DNA of 64,000 nucleotides from Brachyspira sp. CAG:484 (GTDB lineage Bacteria > Cyanobacteriota > Vampirovibrionia > Gastranaerophilales > Gastranaerophilaceae): contig HF989717.1 of assembly GCA_000431315.1 (NCBI GenBank), positions 62,001-126,000 of the forward strand, in the 5' to 3' direction. Below, one piece after another: positions 8,202 through 15,905 of this stretch (its first letter is position 1; every line of letters starts with the position of its first letter). Made by a program: the position numbers and the translations under genes. Below the pieces are notes generated by a model that saw only the letters and a list, made by a program, of their open reading frames with translations, was not told the DNA's origin and ran no database searches.

Positions 8202-8838
8202 CGAATTTTGGCAAGAGTGGAGCGAAGCGGAACTCGCCCCTGTGAACAACCTGACGAAGCGGAGCAATTCAACAGAATTGCAAAGCGAAGTACAAAGGTT
8301 GAGAACCGCCAATAATTCAAGAAATTTGGCACCGATTGATGATATTAATTTAAAGATTTTTGATGAAATTTGTGAAGAACGCTACGCAAAACTAAAACTG
8401 GATGTTTTAAATTTGACAAACATTGATACAATTCCGTCAGATGTTCTGCCTCATTTAGCAGAACAGTATCATATAACCGGCGATGAAGGATGGATTTTTT
8501 GTAAAACGGAAGCGGAAAAGCGTGCATTATTGAAGAATGCAATTCAATTACATAAATATCGTGGTACTAAATACGCAATTATAAGTGCACTTGAAGTTTT
8601 AGATTTGAGGGCAGATATTGCGGAGTGGTTTGAATATAACGGAGAACCATTTTTCTTTAAAGTTTTTGTAGATTTAGAAACAAGTTATGAGTCGGACTTG
8701 GAAACACGCATTGTAAACATAATCAATGCACATAAAAATGTTCGTTCATGGCTAGAAAAACTTACAATTTATCTCACACAAACAGCAGTTTTACCAATAG
8801 CAAGTTATATTTTGACAAGCGAGGAGGTTACAATATGA
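8188..8838 (+). CDS. Tail protein I (gpI-like)
   Basis: A 216-residue protein with the gpI pattern: N-terminal LAPIDDINLKIFDEICEERYAKL, IPSDVLPHLAEQYHI, then the conserved RALLKNAIQLHKYRGTKYAI. It is a baseplate component next to the fibre gene. ATG 8194 is an alternative start two codons downstream of ATG 8188. It overlaps the fibre gene by 4 bases (ATGA at 8835). Confidence 0.9.
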   Translation: MLMSSEFWQEWSEAELAPVNNLTKRSNSTELQSEVQRLRTANNSRNLAPIDDINLKIFDEICEERYAKLKLDVLNLTNIDTIPSDVLPHLAEQYHITGDEGWIFCKTEAEKRALLKNAIQLHKYRGTKYAIISALEVLDLRADIAEWFEYNGEPFFFKVFVDLETSYESDLETRIVNIINAHKNVRSWLEKLTIYLTQTAVLPIASYILTSEEVTI

Positions 8839-9527
8839 CTTCTTCTGTTGAGGAAATGAAGTTTAATTCAATAATTACAGATATAGGTTTTGAGAAGATA
8901 AATGCGGCTTTGATAGCCGGAACGAAATTAGACTTAAAATACATTGCTGTCGGTGATGCTTGCGGCGAATATTACGAAATGCGTCAGGATCAGACAGCAT
9001 TGGTTAATGAGATTTATCGGGCAGAAACTCAGGAAGTTGACGGAGTTTCTGCAACGGCTCTAATACCGCATAATATTGGTGGATTTTATATCAGAGAAGT
9101 CGGTGTTTTTGATAGTTTAAATAATTTAATTTTAATTGCAAGACAGCCATTAACTTATAAACCGCAGGAGGAACAGGGCGGAATTAAAGATATATGGATT
9201 AAGGTGAGATTAAAAGGGATAAATCCCGATGCCATACAAATAAAAATTGATCCAAGCATCCAGTATGCTTCAGTAGAATTTGTAACAGATTTAATTAAAA
9301 ATCATCAACACCCTGATTTAATGCCGATTTGGTTATATGACACAAACGGCAATGGAGTTGTTGATTCTTGTGAATTTGTTGATGGCGGACTATTTACGGA
9401 CAAAGGAGAGATTGAAATTCCGCAGCCTCCTGTTCTTCCTGATTTGATAATGAACACAAGTATTTACGATAAAAACCAGAACGGTATTGTTGATGATGCT
9501 GAAAATATTGATGCAGGTGAATTTTAG
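8835..9527 (+). CDS. Tail fibre protein (phage tail-collar type) with two Ca-binding-like loops
   Basis: A 231-residue protein starting at ATG 8835, chosen because GAGGAGG lies just upstream and the start overlaps the gpI stop. Frames starting earlier lie inside gpI. The N-terminal 150 residues match the collar-type fibre domain of P2 gpH (ITDIGFEKINAALIAGTKLDLKYIAVGD, NIGGFYIREVGVFD). The C-terminal part has two EF-hand or dockerin-like loops, DTNGNGVVDSCEF and DKNQNGIVDDAEN. These suggest calcium-dependent stabilisation or attachment of later fibre proteins. Confidence 0.85.
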   Translation: MTSSVEEMKFNSIITDIGFEKINAALIAGTKLDLKYIAVGDACGEYYEMRQDQTALVNEIYRAETQEVDGVSATALIPHNIGGFYIREVGVFDSLNNLILIARQPLTYKPQEEQGGIKDIWIKVRLKGINPDAIQIKIDPSIQYASVEFVTDLIKNHQHPDLMPIWLYDTNGNGVVDSCEFVDGGLFTDKGEIEIPQPPVLPDLIMNTSIYDKNQNGIVDDAENIDAGEF

Positions 9528-9547
9528 AAACAAAAGGAGATTTATTT

Positions 9548-10231
9548 ATGGGAACAATTCAGATTAAACGTGGACTTAAAGCAAATTTGCCGAGTGAAGC
9601 TCCGGCAGGTGCACTTTTATACACAACAGATGAAAAGAAATTTTATATAGGCAACGGTGAAGGAAAAGCTCTAACGGCTTTTGATAACGCCCAACAGCTT
9701 GCGGAGTATCTTGCAACAAAATCAGATGTAGGTCATACACATACTTCAGCCAACGTAACGGATTTTGCAACAGCAGTGGATAACAGAATTGCATTACAAA
9801 GAGGACAGAATAACGGACTTGCATCATTGGATGGTAACGGAAAAATTCCCACAACACAAATTCCTTCTGTATTTAAGGATGCTTATGTTGTAGATGATAT
9901 TGCTGCACGTGATGCATTAGAAAAATTTTCAGGTTTACATGCTCTTGTAATTGATGCAACGGCAGACGAAACCGTTGAAACTGGCGGGGCAGAATATGTT
10001 TGTGATGGTACACAGTGGATAAAAATATCCGAATTAAAGGATTTGGATATGGTAATTGACTGGGAAAATATTCAGGGCAGACCTTTTGTTCCGCAAAATT
10101 TTACGGATTTGGCAGATTGTCCGGGGGAACTTACAGGAAATAAAGGAAAAATCCTTGTTGTAAATGAAGCTGAAGATGGGCTTGAATTTACAACAGTTTA
10201 TATGGGAGATGTTGATGGAGGAACATTTTAA
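9548..10231 (+). CDS. Tail fibre or fibre-repeat protein
   Basis: A 227-residue protein opening with MGTIQIKRGLKANLPSEAPAG...YTTDEKKFYIGNG, the repeat found at the start of many phage fibre and hyaluronidase-like proteins. The motif VGHTHTSANVTDF is a common fibre shaft repeat. The C-terminus ends DVDGGTF, resembling the end of the preceding fibre gene. It overlaps the next fibre gene by one base. Probably a distal fibre segment. Confidence 0.8.
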   Translation: MGTIQIKRGLKANLPSEAPAGALLYTTDEKKFYIGNGEGKALTAFDNAQQLAEYLATKSDVGHTHTSANVTDFATAVDNRIALQRGQNNGLASLDGNGKIPTTQIPSVFKDAYVVDDIAARDALEKFSGLHALVIDATADETVETGGAEYVCDGTQWIKISELKDLDMVIDWENIQGRPFVPQNFTDLADCPGELTGNKGKILVVNEAEDGLEFTTVYMGDVDGGTF

Positions 10232-10713
10232 TGCCGACTAATATACGAATTCGGCGTGGTAATAAAGCCGATTTACCCGCCTCTGCTCCCTCCGGTATGC
10301 CGCTTTGGTGTGAAGATACAAAAGAATTATTCATGGGGACTGGGACTTCTGTTGTTAATCCTACAACCGTAAATACTGATTTTGTAAAAAATATTGTATC
10401 ACAAGTTTTAGGTCAGGGTGTTAGTTTGCAGGGAAACGGATATCTTAAAATTCCTGTTACCAGTGGTAAATCAGTTATTATTCAATGGGGATGTGCAACA
10501 GGTTTTGGCATGGGGACATCTAGAGATATTTACTTCCCTATTGCATTTCCTACAACCTGTGGAGCACTTGCAATAGCAGCCGGATATTATCAGGGAGCAG
10601 GTAATAAAGGTTCAACCGCTCAAGTTTACAGAGTTGCGGCTAACAGATTCCATATTACCAGTAGATTTGAACAGGGAAGTGCAAATATAGACTGGATTGC
10701 CATTGGTTGGTAA
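10231..10713 (+). CDS. Tail fibre tip, gp53-like C-terminal receptor-binding domain
   Basis: A 160-residue protein with the same N-terminal module as its neighbour (IRIRRGNKADLPASAPSGMPLW). Its C-terminal domain, GNGYLKIPVTSGKSVIIQWG...FPIAFPTTCGALAI...IDWIAIGW, is the pattern of gp53-like fibre tips. This domain binds the host surface, so it probably defines host range. A separate chaperone gene follows. Confidence 0.82.
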   Translation: MPTNIRIRRGNKADLPASAPSGMPLWCEDTKELFMGTGTSVVNPTTVNTDFVKNIVSQVLGQGVSLQGNGYLKIPVTSGKSVIIQWGCATGFGMGTSRDIYFPIAFPTTCGALAIAAGYYQGAGNKGSTAQVYRVAANRFHITSRFEQGSANIDWIAIGW

Positions 10714-10726
10714 TGAAAGGAGTTTT

Positions 10727-11164
10727 ATGAAATATTTCGGATTTAAAGAAAATGTAGGCTACGGGTTTTATGACGAAAATTTTGACGGAGCAATTCAACT
10801 ATCCGATGAGGAATGGCAAACCCTTTTAACTGAACAATCAGCCGGAAAAGATATTGTAATGTTTGGCGGTGAAGTTTTTGCCTCTGAGCCAAATTTGTAT
10901 TATTTAGACTCAAACGGAGTTTACCAAAAATATTCAAGTGAAGAGTTACAGGAACTTGCAGAAATAAATCAGGTTGTAACAACAACTAATACCGCACTTA
11001 ATTTTTTAAATGATACGGATTGGAAAGTAACACGACACAGGGATCAGCAGGCTCAAGGAATAGAAACATCATTGACGGAAGAAGAGTATCAACAGTTGCT
11101 TGTTGACCGTCAAAATGCAAGAGATTCAGTAATAAGAGGAGAAAAATATGGCAACCTTGAATAA
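10727..11164 (+). CDS. Tail fibre assembly chaperone (Tfa/DUF4376-like)
   Basis: A 145-residue protein. I start it at ATG 10727 because AAAGGAG precedes it; an earlier ATG at 10697 lies inside the fibre gene and has no ribosome site. The first part (GFYDENFDGAIQLSDEEWQTLL) is typical of fibre assembly proteins, and NDTDWKVTRHRDQ is a hallmark of DUF4376-type fibre chaperones. It would fold or trimerise the adjacent fibre tip. It overlaps the amidase start by 17 bases. Confidence 0.82.
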   Translation: MKYFGFKENVGYGFYDENFDGAIQLSDEEWQTLLTEQSAGKDIVMFGGEVFASEPNLYYLDSNGVYQKYSSEELQELAEINQVVTTTNTALNFLNDTDWKVTRHRDQQAQGIETSLTEEEYQQLLVDRQNARDSVIRGEKYGNLE

Positions 11165-11705
11165 AATTTGCCTGCACTGGACAGCAGGTTCTAATTATCC
11201 CTGTAAGGATGATTTGGCAGCATACCATTATTGCGTGGATAAATACGGCAGAATTTATGCAGGAAAACATAAGCCTGAAGATAACCTGAACTGCTATGAT
11301 GGTAATTATGCAATGCACTGCGGAGGCGGAAATACCGGCTGTATCGGTTTGTCTGTCTGCGGAATGGCTGGTTTTACGACAGATAAAAAACAGACAAAAT
11401 ATCCGCTTACTCAAAAACAGATTGAATCATTATGCTGCCTTGCAGGGTATTTATCTGTAAAATACGGAATTTTAATTACTGACAAACTGGTATTTACCCA
11501 TTATGAGTTCGACCAAAGACGAGCCAAAAACAAACGTGAAGGCAAGATAGATATTACTTATCTTCACTACTTGCCGCATTTATCCCCGAATAGTGTCGGT
11601 AAATATCTCAGACAAAAAATATCCTGGTACAGAACCAAGATAAAAACCAACAAATACAAGTTTATTAAGAAAGGAGACTACTATGAGTTTATTCTCGTGG
11701 CTTAA
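11148..11705 (+). CDS. Endolysin, N-acetylmuramoyl-L-alanine amidase
   Basis: A 185-residue amidase_2-type enzyme. CLHWTAGS near the N-terminus supplies the first zinc histidine. GCIGLSVCGMAG and FTHYEFDQRR contain the second conserved histidine, and the following GKIDITY segment probably provides the third ligand. It cuts the amide link between MurNAc and the stem peptide at lysis. Several cysteines are present. A basic C-terminal tail follows the catalytic domain. No signal peptide is visible, so a holin is expected, but none is clearly identified nearby. Confidence 0.85.
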   Translation: MATLNKICLHWTAGSNYPCKDDLAAYHYCVDKYGRIYAGKHKPEDNLNCYDGNYAMHCGGGNTGCIGLSVCGMAGFTTDKKQTKYPLTQKQIESLCCLAGYLSVKYGILITDKLVFTHYEFDQRRAKNKREGKIDITYLHYLPHLSPNSVGKYLRQKISWYRTKIKTNKYKFIKKGDYYEFILVA

Positions 11706-11973
11706 AGACTGGAAAGTCTTGAATGAACTGTGGGATGCCATTGAACCTTTTGTAATTAATCTTGCGGAAAAGAATGTTCCCAAGTATATTACAAAACTCT
11801 ATGAAAATCTCGCAAAAGTGACACAGCCGGCTCTTGGCAGTTTGAAAAAACTGAAAGAAAAGATTAAAACTTCTCCGAATGCTCTGGACGATTATTGTTT
11901 TAATCAGGGTGTGAACGCTATTGAAACATTTGCCAATCACCTTTTGACCGTAGTTGCGGATTTGAGGAAATAA
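11683..11973 (+). CDS. Unknown phage protein downstream of the endolysin
   Basis: A 96-residue protein starting with a strong ribosome site (AAAGGAG) inside the end of the amidase gene. Predominantly helical, with amphipathic N-terminus SWLKDWKVLNELWDAI and a basic centre. No clear membrane segment. The place beside the endolysin suggests a lysis accessory, but I recognise no family. Confidence 0.65.
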   Translation: MSLFSWLKDWKVLNELWDAIEPFVINLAEKNVPKYITKLYENLAKVTQPALGSLKKLKEKIKTSPNALDDYCFNQGVNAIETFANHLLTVVADLRK

Positions 11974-11977
11974 GCAG

Positions 11978-12220
11978 ATGTGGTTTTCTGCAATAATTAA
12001 ATCTTTATGTGACTGTATCTCGCAAATTGCGAGGTACGGTCAGACAAAGATTGAAAATCAGGAGGCATCCTCAATTATTCAGGACAAGGAAGATTTGGAA
12101 AAAGCCGGCAATTATGCAGAGCAGATTATTGAAATTGCTCAGAAGTATAAATCTTCAATGTCTAAAAAGGATCAGCGAAAACTGAAATCATTAATTAAAA
12201 AATTTAATAAGGTGGATTGA
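11978..12220 (+). CDS. Unknown small phage protein
   Basis: An 80-residue helical protein, 4 bases after the preceding gene. The N-terminus MWFSAIIKSLCDCISQI is moderately hydrophobic with two cysteines; the remainder is charged and probably coiled coil (DQRKLKSLIKKF). It could be a lysis protein, but hydrophobicity is too weak to call a holin. Confidence 0.6.
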   Translation: MWFSAIIKSLCDCISQIARYGQTKIENQEASSIIQDKEDLEKAGNYAEQIIEIAQKYKSSMSKKDQRKLKSLIKKFNKVD

Positions 12221-12222
12221 AT

Positions 12223-12846
12223 ATGTCTTGGAGAGATTTATTAAACGTACAAAATGTTGAAAAAGGTTTCTTTGCTTCCTCCAATTCCTATGGCATACCC
12301 GATATTATTCCGGATGAGTTTGATGTAAAAGAGCTCATCCCTTATCGGGTAGATTCCAACAGAAACGGAACGGCACACTTTTTCTTAGATGATTACAGGT
12401 TTGAGAGATGTTGGAAAAATGCCGATTCTCAAATAGAAGAGTTGAAAAAATATGAAGGAGTTTTATCTCCGGATTTTTCAATGTACACAAATTACCCTGA
12501 AGCATTCCAAATTTGGCAGGTTTACAGAAACCGCTGGTGTGCCGCTTACTGGCAAAGCAAAGGAATAAAAGTTATTCCAACAATCAGTTGGTCTGATGAA
12601 GCCAGTTATAAATATGCATTCTTGGGTATTCCTAAAAATTCTGTTGTTGCAATCGGTACAGTCGGAGTTGTTAATAACAAAAACGCAGAAAGACTCTTTA
12701 TGCAGGGCTTTAAAGAAATGTTAAAACAACTTGAACCCAAGCGTATTTTGATTTACGGAAACAGACTGACCGAACTTGAGGGATACAAAAATCTTCAATG
12801 GTTCGAACCTTACACAAATAAATGGAATAAAAAGAAAGGCAGGTAA
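12223..12846 (+). CDS. DUF4417-type phage protein
   Basis: A 207-residue protein starting at ATG 12223 (ribosome site AAGGTGG); a TTG two codons earlier is possible. The diagnostic stretch includes FLDDYRFERCW, LSPDFSMYTNYPEAFQIWQV and YRNRWCAAYWQ, the DUF4417 core found in many phages and plasmids. The end KRILIYGNRL is also typical. Its biochemical role is unknown. It is followed by proteins starting MGGRGSGGS, a neighbourhood seen for this family elsewhere. Confidence 0.75.
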   Translation: MSWRDLLNVQNVEKGFFASSNSYGIPDIIPDEFDVKELIPYRVDSNRNGTAHFFLDDYRFERCWKNADSQIEELKKYEGVLSPDFSMYTNYPEAFQIWQVYRNRWCAAYWQSKGIKVIPTISWSDEASYKYAFLGIPKNSVVAIGTVGVVNNKNAERLFMQGFKEMLKQLEPKRILIYGNRLTELEGYKNLQWFEPYTNKWNKKKGR

Positions 12847-12848
12847 AA

Positions 12849-13490
12849 ATGGGCGGTCGAGGATCCGGAGGAAGTAAAAATGGAGGCGGTGCTGCCTCAA
12901 GAAATATCGGAGAAGGTATAACAGATAAAGACGAGCTTATTAGATTGTATAACAGCATTTCGGGAAATCCCGCTTATACAACTGAAGAAAGAGTACGAGC
13001 CATGGAGTCTATCAAAAAAAGAATTGATGAACTTGATGCTAAAAAAGCCGCAGATTTAAAACAAAAACGTCTTGATGCTTTAGCCAAGGCTCGTGCTAAA
13101 CGTGCGGAAAACCTCAAAAACGGTGTTAAAACAGAAAAGAAACCTCGTGCTAAAAAGGCAAAAATGTCTATGGACAGCACAGTTTCTAATTTGAAAGATG
13201 AATTAATAAATAAAGTTTCAACTGATGGATACATTCGCCGAAGTGACTTTAGAGTTGAAGATTATGGAGATTTCATAAATGTTTCGGTTCGAAGTCTTGG
13301 CAAATGGAAAAATCCTTCTGATGCAAGAGATGAGGAAGATTATGATTGGCAAGTTCTGCATAAATCAAGTCGTTCTCAAATCGATAAAGTAGTTAAACGA
13401 ATATCCAGACAATCCGGCAGAAAACTTTCTTGGTCGCAAGAAGAGAAAAATTGGATTGGTGTAGATATTCCAAAAATGAAAGGAGATTAA
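12849..13490 (+). CDS. MGGRGSGGS-type phage protein (long form)
   Basis: A 213-residue protein: Gly-rich leader MGGRGSGGSKNGGG, a charged helical centre rich in Ala/Lys (AKARAKRAENLKNG), and a compact C-terminal domain of about 95 residues (DGYIRRSDFRVEDYGDFINV). Proteins with this leader are frequent in phages next to DUF4417 genes and carry diverse C-terminal domains. Function unknown. The next gene repeats the leader. Confidence 0.65.
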   Translation: MGGRGSGGSKNGGGAASRNIGEGITDKDELIRLYNSISGNPAYTTEERVRAMESIKKRIDELDAKKAADLKQKRLDALAKARAKRAENLKNGVKTEKKPRAKKAKMSMDSTVSNLKDELINKVSTDGYIRRSDFRVEDYGDFINVSVRSLGKWKNPSDARDEEDYDWQVLHKSSRSQIDKVVKRISRQSGRKLSWSQEEKNWIGVDIPKMKGD

Positions 13491-13493
13491 TAT

Positions 13494-13898
13494 ATGGGAG
13501 GACGTGGCTCAGGTGGAAGTCGTGGCGGTGGTGGAGGTAGTGCCAACACATCTTTAAAAAATCTATTAAATACATATGAGAATGATAATGACACATTTAG
13601 ACAAAAATTTATGGATAAATACCATGCAATGTCAGATGAAGAATTAAACAAAGCATACCGAACGACTCAAAATCAAATGAATCGTGCCAGAAGAAAATAT
13701 GATTCCGAATTAGAAAAGTTTAATTCAATTAGAAAAACATTTGCAGAAACACCCGAAAATGATAAGAATTTTCCTAAAATATCTGCTGAATTTGATAACC
13801 AAATAGCAATAGTCCAAAATGCACGATTGCACTCTAATATGCGTTCACAAATTCACTATATTGCATTAAATGAGAAAAGAAATATTCGGAAGCAGTAA
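13494..13898 (+). CDS. MGGRGSGGS-type phage protein (short form)
   Basis: A 134-residue protein with the same Gly-rich leader as its upstream neighbour but a different, helical body (MSDEELNKAYRTTQNQMNRARRKYDSE at residues 43-69). The shared leader and distinct domains suggest that the leader is a common tag for incorporation or processing. Function unknown. Two bases after its stop the first copy of the four-copy repeat begins. Confidence 0.65.
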   Translation: MGGRGSGGSRGGGGGSANTSLKNLLNTYENDNDTFRQKFMDKYHAMSDEELNKAYRTTQNQMNRARRKYDSELEKFNSIRKTFAETPENDKNFPKISAEFDNQIAIVQNARLHSNMRSQIHYIALNEKRNIRKQ

Positions 13899-13900
13899 TT

Positions 13901-13992
13901 GTGTCTGAATGATACGGAATTGGGAGCAATGACTTCCAATTCTTTCTCTTCAGAGCGATGAATGTGGTTGTTAATAAATAAAGGAGGTCAAT
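13901..13992 (+). repeat. Intercistronic repeat, copy A
   Basis: First of four related elements that fill the space between a stop codon and the next ribosome site. It opens with GTGTCTGAATGATACGGAA; the first 15 bases form a hairpin GTGTC/GATAC with loop TGAAT. AATGACTT and CAGAGCGATGAATG follow. This copy also has a strong private stem (GAATTGG/CCAATTC). It is followed by AAAGGAGG and the DUF4268-type gene. Confidence 0.75.
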
Positions 13993-14805
13993 ATGACAGA
14001 AACAATCACAGCAACTGAAGTTTTAAAAAGCAAACAAAACTTCTCAGATTACATTGAACAAAATGCAGATACGGTAATCAAAAATTTACTAAAAGATTAT
14101 CCGCCTCGACCGTTACAAATTATTTATCCGCAACTTACACAAAGTTCAGAAGGATTAATTGAAATTGTAAATCAACTATATGGAAAACAAAAAACGTATA
14201 TCTTCTGGTTTATTGTGAATGAAAAAGAAAACTTACAAGAAACCGCTTTAAAGTTAAATTTTTATTTTGATAAAAATTACTGCGGTATATTTATTATTAA
14301 AGCAGTTTTGAACGAGGATAAAATAGAATTTGAACCCGTTTTGAAACCCGAACTCGTTGTTAAGCAAAAACGAGAAGTAAATACAAATACACCATCAAAA
14401 CAGTTACAAAAGAAATATTGGGACAAATATATTGAACTTTGTGATGCAAGCGAATACCCCGAAATGCAAATAAGCGAGGCTTTACCGAGACATTATCAAT
14501 ATATCTCAATAGGAAAAGCCGGCATTCAAATTTTACAAACGATCAATACCGCTAAAAATTATGTTGCATCTGAGATTGCAATCAATAACAATAAGTCAAT
14601 TTATGAATTTTTCTTTGACTTAAAAGATAAGATAGAGGAAGAAGTCGGAAAGTTGGAGTGGTATTGTAAAGAGAACAACAAGTCCGCAAAAATAAGAAAA
14701 GTCTTTGAAATTGACGTCAATAATCCGGAAAACCACGAAAAAGCAATATTAGAACAAGTAAAAATGGGGGCAGAGTTGAAAGCCATCGTTTATAAATATC
14801 TATAA
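13993..14805 (+). CDS. DUF4268-type protein
   Basis: A 270-residue protein. The C-terminal 140 residues match DUF4268: LQKKYWDKYIELCDAS, YISIGKAGIQILQTINTAK, YVASEIAINNNKSIYEFFFDLKDKIEEE. This domain is common in nuclease- or restriction-associated and phage-defence proteins. The N-terminal half (FSDYIEQNADTVIKNLLKDYP) is of the type that precedes it. It sits among cargo genes after the lysis region and is preceded by repeat copy A. Defence or anti-defence cargo is inferred from family only. Confidence 0.68.
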   Translation: MTETITATEVLKSKQNFSDYIEQNADTVIKNLLKDYPPRPLQIIYPQLTQSSEGLIEIVNQLYGKQKTYIFWFIVNEKENLQETALKLNFYFDKNYCGIFIIKAVLNEDKIEFEPVLKPELVVKQKREVNTNTPSKQLQKKYWDKYIELCDASEYPEMQISEALPRHYQYISIGKAGIQILQTINTAKNYVASEIAINNNKSIYEFFFDLKDKIEEEVGKLEWYCKENNKSAKIRKVFEIDVNNPENHEKAILEQVKMGAELKAIVYKYL

Positions 14806-14807
14806 CT

Positions 14808-14831
14808 AAGGGGGAGATATTCTCCCCCTTT
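14808..14831 (+). terminator. Intrinsic terminator after the DUF4268-type gene
   Basis: A perfect 10-bp stem AAGGGGGAGA/TCTCCCCCTT with a 3-nt loop, three bases after the stop codon, followed by TTTATAA. The strong GC stem contrasts with the AT-rich surroundings. The trailing T run is short. Confidence 0.65.
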
Positions 14832-14888
14832 ATAAATAACCCCAATCGGGTAATAGACACATGAATAATAAAGGAATAGGATTGAACT

Positions 14889-15143
14889 ATGGCACAAAAA
14901 ATTATTGTAAAAAACAAAAGAACTCGTGAACTCTTGGAATTACCCCTGCCGGAATTTAAGGAAAAGTTTAAAGCCGAATTAAAAACGGCTCTTGATAATT
15001 TTGAAAAGCAAGAAAGCCGGAAAAATTTTCTGCCACTTTATGTTAGACCAAACAATAATTTTGAATCCGATTTTTACTTCAGCTTACGTTGGAATTTCAA
15101 TAATTTGCAAAACTCGAACTGGTATATTGAACGCATCCTTTAA
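14889..15143 (+). CDS. Unknown small phage protein
   Basis: An 84-residue basic protein (MAQKIIVKNKRTRELLELPL), rich in Lys, Asn and Phe. It is the only gene of the cargo run not preceded by the 95-nt repeat, its leader coming after a terminator. No family recognised. Repeat copy B follows its stop. Confidence 0.55.
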   Translation: MAQKIIVKNKRTRELLELPLPEFKEKFKAELKTALDNFEKQESRKNFLPLYVRPNNNFESDFYFSLRWNFNNLQNSNWYIERIL

Positions 15144-15148
15144 TTAAT

Positions 15149-15244
15149 GTGTCTGAATGATACGAAATGTCTGCAATGACTTCACTTTTGCCCTGCCAAG
15201 AGTGATGAATGTCAATGTAGAACAAAACATAAGGAGACAAAATT
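15149..15244 (+). repeat. Intercistronic repeat, copy B
   Basis: Second copy. GTGTCTGAATGATACGAAA (hairpin GTGTC/GATAC) at 15149, then CAATGACTT and AAGAGTGATGAATGTCAATG. In this copy the downstream block also folds as UGAU-GAAU-GUCA. The element ends at the ribosome site AAGGAGAC of the next small gene. Confidence 0.75.
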
Positions 15245-15448
15245 ATGAACAGTAGACAACTGGAAAATTATTTTATTGACAAATTGTATGAGGATGAAGA
15301 CATAAGTTATGTCGATACTTTTGACAATTGTGGTCTTTTAACAAGAAATCAAGGGGTCGTTATCAAATTTAAAAATGGGGATGAGTTCCAAGTTACGATT
15401 GTAGAATCTCAATCTGGCAATGGCTTGGATGAGGAGGATGATTTTTAA
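15245..15448 (+). CDS. Unknown small acidic phage protein
   Basis: A 67-residue acidic protein, MNSRQLENYFIDKLYEDED, ending GLDEEDDF. Single compact domain, no membrane segment. Clear ribosome site (AAGGAG). Placed between repeat copies B and C. Small acidic phage proteins are often DNA mimics or inhibitors, but nothing in the sequence proves that. Confidence 0.55.
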   Translation: MNSRQLENYFIDKLYEDEDISYVDTFDNCGLLTRNQGVVIKFKNGDEFQVTIVESQSGNGLDEEDDF

Positions 15449-15461
15449 ATCTATAAACATT

Positions 15462-15556
15462 GTGTCTGAATGATACGAAATGCACACAATGACTTGAGAA
15501 ACGGACTATTCAGAGCGATTAATATCAATGTAGACAAGCAAAGAAAGGATTAAATT
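15462..15556 (+). repeat. Intercistronic repeat, copy C
   Basis: Third copy, with GTGTCTGAATGATACGAAA, CAATGACTT and TTCAGAGCGATTAATATCAA. ATTCAGA here is complementary to TCTGAAT in the first hairpin loop. An outer pairing ATTGTGT/ACACAAT is possible only in this copy, so it is probably not the conserved fold. Confidence 0.75.
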
Positions 15557-15808
15557 ATGAAACAGACAACTTATAATATCAAATTTTCCGCAAGGGTAAA
15601 TATTAGCGGAGATCTTCAAGTAAAAGCGGCAAGTGAAACCGAAGCACAAAAAATTGCAAGACTTATATTAAGACAAAATCTTAACAGTGAGGACTGCCTT
15701 ATTGAAATAGGAGAAGACGATAATAGCAATAACATTACAGTAAGAGAAATGACGCTGTTACCAAATATAACTGCTCTTGATATTCAAGATGCTATGCCAC
15801 TTGATTAA
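15557..15808 (+). CDS. Unknown small phage protein
   Basis: An 83-residue protein starting MKQTTYNIKFSARVNISGDL. The alternating hydrophobic pattern suggests a small beta-rich fold with one helix (TEAQKIARLILRQNL). Acidic C-terminus. Flanked by repeat copies C and D. No family recognised. Confidence 0.55.
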   Translation: MKQTTYNIKFSARVNISGDLQVKAASETEAQKIARLILRQNLNSEDCLIEIGEDDNSNNITVREMTLLPNITALDIQDAMPLD

Positions 15809-15809
15809 T

Positions 15810-15905
15810 GTGTCCGAATGATACGAAACACCTGTAATGACTTGATGTATAGACTATTCAGAGTGATTAATGTCAATGTAGATAAGCAAAAGAAAGGACA
15901 AAATT
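15810..15905 (+). repeat. Intercistronic repeat, copy D
   Basis: Fourth copy, starting one base after the preceding stop codon. GTGTCCGAATGATACGAAA differs from copies B and C only in the hairpin loop (C for T). TAATGACTT and TTCAGAGTGATTAATGTCAA follow. It ends at AGAAAGGA before the 171-residue gene. That loop change also shows that the element is not a hammerhead core. Confidence 0.75.

Noticed and set aside
8189..8210. CTGATGAG on the + strand as a ribozyme core
   Set aside because: It lies in the coding overlap of gpJ and gpI and no GAAA/stem III partner is nearby.
9548..10713. Diversity-generating retroelement at the fibre tip
   Set aside because: No reverse transcriptase, template repeat or variable-repeat signature is visible in the window.
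11978..12220. Holin
   Set aside because: The N-terminal hydrophobic stretch is short and interrupted by charges; a membrane call is not supported.
13901..15905. Four-copy repeat as a hammerhead ribozyme (CTGAATGA ... GAAA)
   Set aside because: The core has an extra A, stem II cannot form, and copy D changes the essential U4 to C. It is kept as a structured repeat only.
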